A DNA stretch of 64,000 nt, taken from Rahnella laticis. Lineage in GTDB: Bacteria; Pseudomonadota; Gammaproteobacteria; Enterobacterales; Enterobacteriaceae. Of the stretch, positions 8,113 to 16,923 are shown in pieces; position 1 is the first letter of the stretch, and each line of letters opens with the position of its first letter. The translations under genes and the position numbers were made by a program. The stretch lies in the NCBI RefSeq assembly GCF_015644585.1, contig NZ_JADOBI010000003.1:248001-312000 (forward strand). Reading direction: 5' to 3'. The notes under the pieces are model-generated. The model was not told the origin of the DNA. It saw only the letters and a program-made list of their open reading frames with translations, and ran no database searches.

Positions 8113-9401
8113 AACGGAACTCTCTTAATTAACTGGTTGTATTCAATCATGTCATTGGTGGTGCCCAGACGCGCCATCAGCACATCGACATCCTCCGGAT
8201 TGGTGTGCGGGCAGCGTTCCAGCATGAAGTATTTTGCCCGTTCCGCATCGCCTCCCAGCAACTCTTCGCTCATCAGCCGGGTAAGATCCGCCATCTGGGT
8301 AAAGAAAAGATCCGGGTGGAAGTCGATGGAATCCGCGGTCAGCTCAATGCAGCCGTGTTCACGCAGGTAGTTGAACTGGATCCAGGCCGCCCCGGCGTCG
8401 GGATAGCTCGACGGCCCGCGACGCAGGTAGCGCAGCATTTCAAGGAAGTAGATCCGCGCCAGCACGGTGCGGTCGAGTTGCAGACCACCGGCCACCTCTG
8501 GTGTGAGGCACATCAGCAGGCCAAACTGATCGGCCAGCGCTTCCTGCACCATCATCGATCCCCAGCGATCAATCTTGCTGAGTTTCGGGAAGACGTTCTC
8601 GTTGCGCACCAGCGAATGTCCAAGGTCGTGCCCGCGGAACCACGCAATAAGATAACGCTGGCACACGCGGCTGTCCGGCAGCCGGTCTTCCGGCCAGCCC
8701 ATTTTTGCCGCTTCGGTGCGCGAAAACAGTTCGAATAATTGCAGGTAAGTGTTGGCGAAAACCACGGTGCGTTTGACCGGCGAATACTTCAGCCCCTCAT
8801 CTTCCGGGAAGAAATAGGCGAAATGTTTCGGATAGGTATTGGCTTCACCGGCAATGCCAAACAGGTTGATAATTTTGTACGCACAACCCGGCATCGCCAG
8901 CAAATCACCGGCAATTTCCTTTTGCAGATACAGCAAACTTTCCGGGAATAAATCGTCCATCACGTCGGAGATTTCCTGCAACACCGGCGCGGGTTCACCA
9001 AACCACGATGAGTAAAAACTCTGTTTGGATTTCCCGACCCACGTCGAGGTATTGCCGATGCCCAGCACCAGCTGCTGTTCATTCAGCCCGGCGATTTGCG
9101 GCAGCACGGTTTTCCCGCAGCTGTCGTCCGCCAGCACTTCCGCGCGTAAAAACAGCCCGCGGCGGGTATCAGGGTCATCAAACATCGGCGCGAGACGGAA
9201 ACACTGGATCGACATTTCCTCGCGCAGTGCATCCAGCAAACGGCTTTCGCAGGCGGCTTCCAGCTGATTAATCGCTTCCGTGAGACGCAGGCAGTAGTGA
9301 ATAGTTTGCAGAGCTTTAGGACTTAAATTTTCCGGTGCATCCAGATCCATCATTGAAACCTGATATGCCGCCGCGGCTGGCCAAAATGAGGTTGTAAACA
9401 T
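8109..9401 (-). CDS. Unrecognised protein with HDLGH...E motif, possible metal-dependent enzyme
   Basis: I do not recognise this 430-residue protein. It has no signal peptide or membrane segment. At residues 258-262 it has H-D-L-G-H, followed by QEALADQFG with Glu287 and Asp291. An HxxxH pair followed 25 residues later by E in an ExxAD setting resembles the zinc site of gluzincin hydrolases (HExxH...E), but with Asp in place of the catalytic Glu. The gene is translationally coupled to a LysE exporter and lies opposite an AraC regulator, so production or modification of a small exported compound is an inference. The start could be ATG 9401 (AAGGG upstream) or ATG 9353. Confidence 0.7.
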   Translation of the reverse strand: MFTTSFWPAAAAYQVSMMDLDAPENLSPKALQTIHYCLRLTEAINQLEAACESRLLDALREEMSIQCFRLAPMFDDPDTRRGLFLRAEVLADDSCGKTVLPQIAGLNEQQLVLGIGNTSTWVGKSKQSFYSSWFGEPAPVLQEISDVMDDLFPESLLYLQKEIAGDLLAMPGCAYKIINLFGIAGEANTYPKHFAYFFPEDEGLKYSPVKRTVVFANTYLQLFELFSRTEAAKMGWPEDRLPDSRVCQRYLIAWFRGHDLGHSLVRNENVFPKLSKIDRWGSMMVQEALADQFGLLMCLTPEVAGGLQLDRTVLARIYFLEMLRYLRRGPSSYPDAGAAWIQFNYLREHGCIELTADSIDFHPDLFFTQMADLTRLMSEELLGGDAERAKYFMLERCPHTNPEDVDVLMARLGTTNDMIEYNQLIKRVPL

Positions 9402-9572
9402 GATTTCAAACCCTTAAGCGCAATGGAGACAACCTACTAAATCACTCCCGCGAAACCGGGTATTGGAAGAAATTGCGCAGACGCCAGGAAGTGAAAACCG
9501 CCACCAATACAAGCCTGCCATCTGCGTCTACCCTTAACGTATCCATCCCTTTTTCGCTAAGCGCCTAACATC

Positions 9573-10232
9573 ATGAGTCTTTCCCTTCGTCATTACCTGC
9601 ATGCCCGTTCCCGGCTGGTGATTTCAATCGTTGCCGGGCTGATTTGTTTTTTCGCCCTTCCCGCGCATCTTGGGACGTTGCAGCGCCTGATGATCGGCTG
9701 GAATGTGCTGGCATGGCTGTACCTGTTTTTCCTGTGGCTGCGGATGCTGCGCACCGAGCCGAAAGACATTCCGCACATCGCCAAAACGCAGGATGAAAGT
9801 GCCAGCATCGTGCTGACGCTGGTGACGCTGACCTGTCTGGTGAGCATTCTGGCGATCCTGATGGAGCTGGGGTCGCTTAAAGATCTCACCGGCACCGCGC
9901 GGGCGCTGCACATTCTGCTGACCGCCACCACGCTGATTGCCTCCTGGGCGTTGCTGCCCACGTCGTTCGCCATGCATTACGCACATCATCACTATCTGCG
10001 GCGCAGCAAAGACTGCACGCCGATGATTTTCCCGGAAAAGCCCGACGAACCCGGTTACTGGGATTTTCTCTATTTCTCTTTCACCATTGCCGTGGCGTCG
10101 CAAACCGCCGACGTGGCGACCGGCACCACCGATATGCGGCAGATTGCGCTGTTGCAGTCGGTGATTTCGTTCGTCTTCAATCTGGCCATTCTCGGGTTTT
10201 CCATTAACGTCGGCGCGGGATTGCTAAGCTAA
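9573..10232 (+). CDS. DUF1345 membrane protein
   Basis: The 219-residue protein has about five hydrophobic segments and matches the DUF1345 family. Its most conserved part is near the C-terminus: YWDFLYFSFTIAVASQTADV, followed by the final helix SFVFNLAILGFSINVG. Function of the family is unknown. It is monocistronic; 171 bp separate it from the divergent HDLGH gene and no terminator is obvious after it. Confidence 0.8.
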   Translation: MSLSLRHYLHARSRLVISIVAGLICFFALPAHLGTLQRLMIGWNVLAWLYLFFLWLRMLRTEPKDIPHIAKTQDESASIVLTLVTLTCLVSILAILMELGSLKDLTGTARALHILLTATTLIASWALLPTSFAMHYAHHHYLRRSKDCTPMIFPEKPDEPGYWDFLYFSFTIAVASQTADVATGTTDMRQIALLQSVISFVFNLAILGFSINVGAGLLS

Positions 10233-10316
10233 TTACTGACTTAATGATTGAAGTAATACGCTGTATTTCGGGGGATTTTCGGCAGAGTTCACTGTAAGTC
10301 TGAAAAGGCGAATTTT

Positions 10317-10332
10317 GGACTTCTATACGTCT
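10317..10332. promoter_or_regulatory. Two tandem MetJ-like boxes upstream of the transporter-aminotransferase operon
   Basis: GGACTTCT directly followed by ATACGTCT matches two tandem copies of the MetJ box AGACGTCT at 6/8 and 7/8 positions. Two adjacent 8-bp boxes are the minimum MetJ operator. The site lies 64 bp before the start codon of the binding-protein gene, at a plausible promoter position. This is a pattern match only; such sequences can arise by chance. Confidence 0.4.
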
Positions 10333-10395
10333 AAAACTTAGTGTAGGTTTTCACAATATTCTCCCAATTCGGTTACGTTTAAGGAAACTTTGCTT

Positions 10396-11214
10396 ATGCG
10401 CACTTCGTTCGTTGCCCTGACCCTGCTGGCCTCCACGCTGTTTTCTGCCACCTCTTTTGCCGGGACGACGCTGGATCGCGTGACCAAAACCGGCGTTTTG
10501 CGCAATGCCATCGTCAATGACTATCCGCCTTTTGGTTTTATTGATGACAATAATCAGCTGGCAGGCTTTGACGTGGATGTCGCCAAAGCCGTGGCGCAGC
10601 GCATGGGCGTGAAGCTGGAAATTATTGCGCCGGGCTGGGAAACCATTGTCGGCGGTAAATGGCAGGGGCGCTGGGATACCTGTATCTGCTCGATGACGCC
10701 AAACACCGAGCGCGCCAAAGTGCTGGATTTCCCAACGCCGTACTACAACTCTCCGGCCGTGCTGGTGGTGAATAAGAAAGATGACCGCATCAAATCCGCT
10801 GCGGATCTGAGCAATAAGAAAATCGGTGTCGGCATCGGTTCGACCTATGAAACGTACCTGCAAAAAGCGCTGGTGATCCCGGGCGCAAAACCGCTGAACT
10901 TCCCGTTCGATAACGTGCAGGTGATCCCGAGTGACGAAGAAGTCGCGTTCCAGAATCTGGCGTTGGGGCCGGGTGTGCGTCTGGACGGCGTGGTGTCTGA
11001 TTTAGCCACCGCCAATGCCCGCATCAAGCGTGCGCCGGTGTTCAAAATTGTCACCGAGCTGTACGCCGAACCGAACTGGGTGGCGACGGACAAAGGTGAC
11101 GCCGAATGGGATAAAAAAGTCGCAGACACGATTAAATCGCTGCGCGACGACGGCACGCTGGCCAAAATTTCCCAGCACTGGCTGGGTGAAGATATTACGC
11201 ACGAGGTACCGTGA
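10396..11214 (+). CDS. Family-3 amino acid ABC transporter substrate-binding protein
   Basis: The 272-residue protein has a signal peptide (MRTSFVALTLLASTLFSATSFA, cleaved after about residue 22 or 23) and the family-3 periplasmic binding fold: VLRNAIVNDYPPFGFIDDNN, GFDVDVAKAVAQRMG and the hinge DFPTPYYNSP. These proteins deliver polar or other amino acids to an ABC permease. ATG 10396 is chosen because AAGGAA lies nine bases upstream. The stop overlaps the next gene's ATG (GTGATG). Ligand unknown. Confidence 0.88.
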   Translation: MRTSFVALTLLASTLFSATSFAGTTLDRVTKTGVLRNAIVNDYPPFGFIDDNNQLAGFDVDVAKAVAQRMGVKLEIIAPGWETIVGGKWQGRWDTCICSMTPNTERAKVLDFPTPYYNSPAVLVVNKKDDRIKSAADLSNKKIGVGIGSTYETYLQKALVIPGAKPLNFPFDNVQVIPSDEEVAFQNLALGPGVRLDGVVSDLATANARIKRAPVFKIVTELYAEPNWVATDKGDAEWDKKVADTIKSLRDDGTLAKISQHWLGEDITHEVP

Positions 11215-12038
11215 TGCCACAAATCCCGGACAGCCAGCCGAAGGTGGAAACGCCGGAACGCTGGCACCACGCGCACGCGTTTAAATTTAAAACCGGGCTG
11301 ACGTGGCTGATTCTGCTCAGCCTGCTGCTCGGCACTTTCAGCAAAATGGGGCTGGACTGGAGCCTGATCAGCCAGAAATTGCCGTTCCTGCTCGGCCTGC
11401 GTCTGTCGCCGGACGGCTTTATTCAGGGCGCGGCGCTGACCATTATGATCACCGCCTGTTCGATGTTTTTCTGCCTGCTGATTGGCCTGATCACCGCGCT
11501 CGGGCGGATGTCCAAAAATGCGCTGGCGTTTGGCTGCGCCACGTTTTACGCCTCGCTGTTTCGCGGTACGCCGCTGCTGGTTCAGGTATTAATTATCTAT
11601 CTGGCGCTGCCGCAGGTCGGGATTGTGCTCGGCGCGCTCAGCTCCGGCATTATCGCGCTGTCGATGAACTATGGCGCGTATCTGGCGGAAACCATCCGCA
11701 GCGGCGTGCTTTCCGTGCCGCGCGGCCAGCAGGAAGCCGCGCTGGCGCTGGGCGTTTCTCGCTGGACGGTGGCGGTTCACGTCACCGCACCGCAGGCGCT
11801 GCGCATTATTATTCCGCCCGCCGGGTCGATGTTTATCTCCATGCTGAAAGATTCGTCGCTGGTCTCGCTGATGGGGCTGTGGGAGCTGAATTTTCTCGCG
11901 CAATCCTACGGGCGAAGCACCTATCGTTATATGGAAATGCTGGCGACGGCGGCTGCGATATACTGGATTATGTCGATTGTCTTAGAGCTGCTGCAAAGCC
12001 GTCTTGAGCGCCGTTTTGCGCAGGGCCAGCGCCGCTGA
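11214..12038 (+). CDS. Amino acid ABC transporter permease
   Basis: The 274-residue HisM/GlnP-type permease has a long cytoplasmic N-terminus, one helix, then the core with FRGTPLLVQVLIIYLALP and the EAA loop EAALALGVSRWTVAVH, which contacts an ATPase. It continues to KDSSLVSLMGLWEL. It appears complete. No ATP-binding gene lies next to it on either side, so it must use an ATPase encoded elsewhere. ATG 11214 overlaps the TGA of the binding-protein gene; the alternative GTG 11211 is also possible. Confidence 0.88.
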   Translation: MPQIPDSQPKVETPERWHHAHAFKFKTGLTWLILLSLLLGTFSKMGLDWSLISQKLPFLLGLRLSPDGFIQGAALTIMITACSMFFCLLIGLITALGRMSKNALAFGCATFYASLFRGTPLLVQVLIIYLALPQVGIVLGALSSGIIALSMNYGAYLAETIRSGVLSVPRGQQEAALALGVSRWTVAVHVTAPQALRIIIPPAGSMFISMLKDSSLVSLMGLWELNFLAQSYGRSTYRYMEMLATAAAIYWIMSIVLELLQSRLERRFAQGQRR

Positions 12039-12065
12039 TGTCTAAATTTTATTAACGGGTACGCC

Positions 12066-13196
12066 ATGTCCTTTCCAGAAGATTTTCGTTTAATCAGCTA
12101 CCTCTCGCGGCTGGAACACGCCGTCCGTTTTCCGCTGTCGTCGTCTTACCCGGAATCGATGAGCATCGATACGCTGTTCGAACTGGCGGGAAAAGAGCAC
12201 CGCGCGCCCTTCATGCAAACCGTGCTGGATTACCCGCCGCTGCGCGGAACGCCTGAACTTCTCGAGGCCATCGCCTCCACGTACCGGCACATTACGCCGC
12301 AGCAGGTCATCAGTTTTGCCGGTGCCGACGAAGCGATTTATGCCAGTTTTCAGATGCTGCTCGAACCAGGCGATCACGCGGTCGTGATAACGCCCAATTA
12401 TCAGTCGCTGGAAAGCGTGCCGCTGTCGCGCTGTTCCGTCACCGGCGTGGCGCTCGATGAAAACAACGACTGGGCGCTGGACGTGGAAAAAGTGCGGGCT
12501 GCGCTGCGTGAAAACACCAAAGTGCTGGCGATAAACTTCCCGCATAACCCGACCGGTGCGCTGATTTCGCGTCAGCAACTCACGGATCTGGTGGAAATGT
12601 GCCGCGCACGCGGGATCTGGATTTTCTCCGATGAAGTGTACCGGCAGACAGAGTTTGATCCGGCGGATCGTCTGCCGCAGCTGGCCGATATTTACGAACG
12701 CGGGATCTCGCTGAATGTGACGTCAAAAGCCTACGGATTGCCCGGCCTGCGTATCGGCTGGGTGGCGTGTCAGGATGACGCATGGATGCTGAAACTCGAA
12801 CGCATGAAGCAGTATCTGTCGATCTGCAATTCCATGCCCGGCGAGTTCCTGACGACGATTGCGCTCAACGCCCGCGCACCGATCCTTGAGCGAGTCATGG
12901 CGCGTTCGCGCAGCCAGCTCGCTGCGCTGACAGAGTTTCTGGCGCGCTATCCGCATCTGTTCCGGCTTTCCGTGCCAAAGGCCGGTGTACTGGCGTTTCC
13001 GCGTTATCTGGGGACGGAAGGCGCAGAAGCATTTGCCACCACACTGGTGGAAGAAACCGGGGTGATGGTCATTCCGTCCGTGACTTACGCCTCTGAACTG
13101 ACGCCGGTTTCGGAAGATTTTCTGCGCATTGGTTTTGGCCGCGAAAATCTGGAACAGGCGCTGGGGGAAATGGGCAAATGGCTGGACAAGCGGTAA
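12066..13196 (+). CDS. Class I/II PLP-dependent aminotransferase
   Basis: The 376-residue enzyme is a fold-type I aminotransferase. Visible motifs are INFPHNPTG (residues 156-164, with the Asn that holds the PLP ring), DEVYRQTEF, and SKAYGLPGLRIGW with Lys221 as the PLP Schiff-base residue. The C-terminal LRIGFGRE has the carboxylate-binding Arg. It follows the permease by 27 bp, so substrate taken up by the transporter may be transaminated here. Donor and acceptor cannot be read from the sequence. It ends 16 bp before the convergent LysR gene. Confidence 0.88.
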   Translation: MSFPEDFRLISYLSRLEHAVRFPLSSSYPESMSIDTLFELAGKEHRAPFMQTVLDYPPLRGTPELLEAIASTYRHITPQQVISFAGADEAIYASFQMLLEPGDHAVVITPNYQSLESVPLSRCSVTGVALDENNDWALDVEKVRAALRENTKVLAINFPHNPTGALISRQQLTDLVEMCRARGIWIFSDEVYRQTEFDPADRLPQLADIYERGISLNVTSKAYGLPGLRIGWVACQDDAWMLKLERMKQYLSICNSMPGEFLTTIALNARAPILERVMARSRSQLAALTEFLARYPHLFRLSVPKAGVLAFPRYLGTEGAEAFATTLVEETGVMVIPSVTYASELTPVSEDFLRIGFGRENLEQALGEMGKWLDKR

Positions 13197-13212
13197 CTCA
13201 CTGAAAAAACGC

Positions 13213-14091
13213 TTATCCCAGTACCTGTTTTTCGGTCAGAAAATCAATGAACACCCGCACTTTGGGCAACATATGGCGGCTGCTCGGCCAGACTACCGAG
13301 AATTTGCCGCCCTCTTTCTGAAAGCTGTCCAGCACCGAAATCAGCTCGCCGGAGGCCAGATAATTGCGCACGATAAACTCCGGCACATACGCCATTCCCA
13401 GCCCCTGCACCGCCGCCTGAAGTATCGATTCCAGATTATTACTGCTCAGCGCCAGCGGCAGCTCCTCCGGCGTTTCGCTCAGTTCCCACTCCTGCCATTG
13501 TCCGTTGCCCGGAAACCGGTAACGCAGGCAGGCGTGATGACGTAAATCGCCCGGCGTCAGCGGAGCCGGGTGTTGCGCGAAATAACCGGGACTGCCGACG
13601 ATGGCAAAGCGGAACGGCCCGAGACGGCGCGACATCATCTGCGAACTGTTCAGCTCGCCGCTGCGGATGGCGATATCAAACCCCTCATCGATGACGTCCA
13701 CCATACGGTCGCTGAAATCCAGATCCAGCTCAACGTCAGGAAAACGTGCGCGAAATTCCGGCAAATGTGGCAACAGCATGCGGTAACCGATGGCCGGCGC
13801 GGTGATGCGCAATTTACCGCGCGGCACGGCGGAAATCCGCACCAGCTCCTGCTCGGCTTCTTCCAGTTGCGTGACGATATTCTGGCAGCGTTCGAAAAAA
13901 AGCTGCCCTTCATCGGTCAGGCTGATGCGTCGCGTGCTGCGGTTAAACAGCCGAACGTTGAGCTTTTCCTCCAGACGCGCCACGCTTTTCCCCACCGCCG
14001 ACGCCGAAATGCCCATGCGTTCTGCCGCTGCCGCAAAACTCTGGCTTTGCGCCGCGCGGACAAACGCCAGTAAACCGTTCAGATTTTCCAC
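13213..14091 (-). CDS. LysR-family transcriptional regulator
   Basis: The 292-residue protein has an N-terminal winged helix-turn-helix (residues 1-60: LLAFVRAAQSQSFAAAAERM, SASAVGKSVARLEEKL, LFNRSTRRISLTDEG) and a substrate-binding domain. The sequence type (LRITAPAIGYRMLLPHLPEF) is that of the CrgA/DsdC-like LysR branch. It is divergent from the MFS gene with 117 bp between, so it probably controls that efflux gene. Confidence 0.9.
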   Translation of the reverse strand: MENLNGLLAFVRAAQSQSFAAAAERMGISASAVGKSVARLEEKLNVRLFNRSTRRISLTDEGQLFFERCQNIVTQLEEAEQELVRISAVPRGKLRITAPAIGYRMLLPHLPEFRARFPDVELDLDFSDRMVDVIDEGFDIAIRSGELNSSQMMSRRLGPFRFAIVGSPGYFAQHPAPLTPGDLRHHACLRYRFPGNGQWQEWELSETPEELPLALSSNNLESILQAAVQGLGMAYVPEFIVRNYLASGELISVLDSFQKEGGKFSVVWPSSRHMLPKVRVFIDFLTEKQVLG

Positions 14092-14208
14092 TTTACCCTT
14101 CCCGATATTCGAGCGTTTTAGTCCTTAATCATCGGACCTGCAGCCTGTTTCCGCAAGATTACTGACATTTTATCATCCATGTCACGACTCTTTCCGTTGG
14201 GGAAACCA

Positions 14209-15744
14209 ATGAATACCTCATCCACGCACAACACCGGCAGCCTGCGGGTTCTGTTCACCGTCTGTCTGGCGGCGGTGATCCTGCCGCTCAATTTCGTCAG
14301 CGGCGCGGTCGCCACGCCCGCCATCGCCCGTGAGCTCGGCGGCAGCGCACAGGCGCTCAGCTGGATAACCAATTCTTTCATGCTGACGTTTGGCTGTTTT
14401 CTGATGGCCGCCGGTGCGCTGGCGGATGAAATCGGCCGCAAAAAAGTGTTTATCAGCGGCGTTTCGCTGTTCGCCCTGCTTTCGTTGTTACAGGCCTTCA
14501 GCAGCAGTTTGCTGTGGACTGATTTACTGCGCGGCGCGCAGGGGATTGCCGCCGCCGGTGCGCTGGCGGGCGGTGCGGCGGCTCTGGCGCAGGAATTTGA
14601 CGGCGCAGCGCGAACCCGCGCGTTCAGCCTGATGGGCAGCAGTTTTGGCGTCGGGCTGGCGTTCGGGCCGTTTCTGGCCGGATTGCTTATCGCGCATTTC
14701 GGCTGGCGTTCGGTCTTTTTCTCCGCCGCTGCCATCGCGCTGATTTCGCTGCTGAGTGGCACGTCGAAAATGCGCGAAACGCGAAATCCGCAGGCCGCCG
14801 GTATCGACTGGCCGGGCACGGTGTCGTTTACCGCCATGCTGGCTTTGCTGACCTGGGCGCTGATGGAAATTCCGCAGTCCGGCCTGAACAGCCCGCAGGT
14901 GCTGGCGATGCTGGCGGGTGCGGCGGTGTTACTGGGGATTTTCGTGGCGGTTGAGCTTCGTGTAAAAAACCCGATGCTGGATTTATCGCTGTTCCGCTAC
15001 GTGCGTTTTATCGGCGTGCAGGCGCTGCCGCTGGCGACCGGTTTCTGTTTTGTGGTGCTGCTGGTGGTACTGCCGATGTTGTTTATCGGCGTGACCGGGC
15101 TGAGCGAAGAGCGCGCCGGGCTGATGATGATGGCGCTGTCAGTACCGATGCTGGTCGTGCCGCTGCTGGCCGCGTGGCTGACGCGCTGGATACCGGCGGG
15201 CGTGTTGTGTACCGCCGGGCTGGTGATTGCTGCGGCCGGGCTGGGCTGGCTGAGCCGCGCGGTGCTGGCGCAGGATCTGTCCGGCATGATCGCGCCGATG
15301 CTGATTATTGGCGTTGGTACGGGTTTACCCTGGGGTTTGATGGACGGGCTTTCAGTCAGCGTTGTGCCAAAAGAGCGGGCAGGCATGGCGACCGGAATCT
15401 TCAGCACCACGCGCGTGGCCGGTGAAGGGATTTCGCTGGCGATTGTCGGCGCCATTCTCTCAGCGCTCACCCATAACGCACTGGCGGCACAATTTACCGG
15501 TGGGGAAATCAGTCAGGCGGCGCAGCGGCTGGCGACCGGCAATCTGGCGGTCGCACAGCAGCTCATTCCGCAGGCCAGCACGGCGCAGCTTCAGGCGCTT
15601 TATGCCGCCTCGCTGCACCCGCTGTTGCTGTGTCTGACGGGTATTACGCTGTTTTCCGCGCTGGTGGTTTTACTGGCGCTGCGCGGAAATCATCAGGAGA
15701 CGGCAGAAACTGCCGCCGTCTGTCAGAAGGATCTGTCGCCGTAA
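14209..15744 (+). CDS. MFS drug transporter, DHA2 (14-helix) type
   Basis: The 511-residue protein has about 14 hydrophobic segments, as in the DHA2 drug:proton antiporters. Visible motifs are FVSGAVATPAIARELG in helix 1, the motif-A loop LADEIGRKKVFI, and the motif-C-like FGVGLAFGPFLAG. ATG 14209 is chosen because GGGGA lies six bases upstream; an in-frame ATG at 14179 would add ten residues. The last 22 bp overlap the convergent ydcF-like gene. Likely regulator: the divergent LysR protein. Confidence 0.9.
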   Translation: MNTSSTHNTGSLRVLFTVCLAAVILPLNFVSGAVATPAIARELGGSAQALSWITNSFMLTFGCFLMAAGALADEIGRKKVFISGVSLFALLSLLQAFSSSLLWTDLLRGAQGIAAAGALAGGAAALAQEFDGAARTRAFSLMGSSFGVGLAFGPFLAGLLIAHFGWRSVFFSAAAIALISLLSGTSKMRETRNPQAAGIDWPGTVSFTAMLALLTWALMEIPQSGLNSPQVLAMLAGAAVLLGIFVAVELRVKNPMLDLSLFRYVRFIGVQALPLATGFCFVVLLVVLPMLFIGVTGLSEERAGLMMMALSVPMLVVPLLAAWLTRWIPAGVLCTAGLVIAAAGLGWLSRAVLAQDLSGMIAPMLIIGVGTGLPWGLMDGLSVSVVPKERAGMATGIFSTTRVAGEGISLAIVGAILSALTHNALAAQFTGGEISQAAQRLATGNLAVAQQLIPQASTAQLQALYAASLHPLLLCLTGITLFSALVVLLALRGNHQETAETAAVCQKDLSP

Positions 15745-16499
15745 CCGGCTTCAAGAACCGGGCGCAGCCGCGCATAAATGTCTTCAATCTCTGCCGGTAT
15801 TTCAACTTCGGCAATAAAGCCCGCCCCGCGCGGGCCGTAGCCTCCCGGCGCATTACGCAGGCGCGGGATTTCGCCCAGCAGCAGGGAGATAAAGCGCGGC
15901 AACGTCCACAAACCGGCCTGCGCAGTTCCGGCAAATCTCACGCTTTCGCCTTCGCGCACCAGCTGCGGCACCAGCACCGGCCAGCTGGTGAAGCGGACAT
16001 CCGGACGATCGCGCCAGACGTGGCGGAAACTGGCGTCGGTGCGCAGCTGCATCAGCGGATCCTGCGTCAGAATAATGTCCGTATTCCGGTCCCCGGATCC
16101 GTCGAGCACGCGCCGCGCCTGTAATGCGTTATCGCCACAGTTGGTCGAGGCCGTTTCAAGCAGGATATTTTCCGGGGAAAGCCCGAAATGCTGTAAGCCG
16201 ATGTCGTACAACACCTCAGCCTCACTGCGACCTTCGGTGGCGACATTCCGGTAAACCGGATATTGCTGCACCGCGTCATACAGCAAACGGGTCGAATGCC
16301 CGATGCCGCCGGCAATCAGCAGGCGTGTCACGCGCCCTTGCGCCAGCGCCTGAAACGCCGCTTCTGCGGTGGGTAAAATTGCGTTGCCCAGCAGGATGAG
16401 CAGCGGCGAAGTGCCTGACGGCCCCTTTCCGGCAGTTTGGTCAAAAGAGAGAAAACGCGCCAGGCGGTTCATATCAGCAATAACGGGATCAGAAAACAT
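15723..16499 (-). CDS. ydcF: YdcF-like DUF218 protein
   Basis: The protein matches E. coli YdcF (ElyC/SanA/YdcF family, DUF218) along its length: LLGNAILPTAEAAFQAL, LLIAGGIGHSTRLLYDA, STNCGDNALQARRVL, TQDPLMQLRTDASFRHVW and GYGPRGAGFIAEVEIPAE. E. coli YdcF binds S-adenosylmethionine; its role is unknown. ATG 16499 is chosen (GGAG five to six bases upstream), giving 258 residues; an open frame runs to 16547. It overlaps the DHA2 gene tail-to-tail by 22 bp. Confidence 0.85.
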   Translation of the reverse strand: MFSDPVIADMNRLARFLSFDQTAGKGPSGTSPLLILLGNAILPTAEAAFQALAQGRVTRLLIAGGIGHSTRLLYDAVQQYPVYRNVATEGRSEAEVLYDIGLQHFGLSPENILLETASTNCGDNALQARRVLDGSGDRNTDIILTQDPLMQLRTDASFRHVWRDRPDVRFTSWPVLVPQLVREGESVRFAGTAQAGLWTLPRFISLLLGEIPRLRNAPGGYGPRGAGFIAEVEIPAEIEDIYARLRPVLEAGYGDRSF

Positions 16500-16923
16500 C
16501 ACAGTCTCCATTCGGGGGAATACAGCATCATAACCCGTTAACAACACACAAAGAATGGTTAATAAACTTCATCTTTTCTCTGTCACCACGCACCGCACAG
16601 ACCTGTAAAAAACATAATGTTGGGATAAAAAACTATCAATTTCACATTTATAGAATTTTTATCCTTATTATCAAAAATGCCTAAAATATCCCCTTAAGGT
16701 AAATTTATTAACTTATATTTAACCATAACGGCGTTTTTCATCATGAGGTTAAGGTCAGGGACTCTTTCAGCAGTGACTGAAAAATACAAATCCCGGCCTG
16801 CACGCCGTTTCTTGTCCGGTTTTCTTGCAGTCTTTAGCGTTAAATTACTGACCACCAGAGGATTTCCACATGCAACGCCGTTGCATGAATACACACCAGT
16901 GTAAGCAGTTATTGGGAGTCATC
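16500..16923. other. AT-rich leader and promoter region of the pilus operon
   Basis: The stretch is clearly richer in A and T than its surroundings, especially 16610-16740, with TAGAAT at 16651-16656 as a possible -10. I see no convincing -35, no gene and no inverted-repeat switch. AT-rich leaders of this kind are typical H-NS targets upstream of fimbrial operons (inference). Confidence 0.5.
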
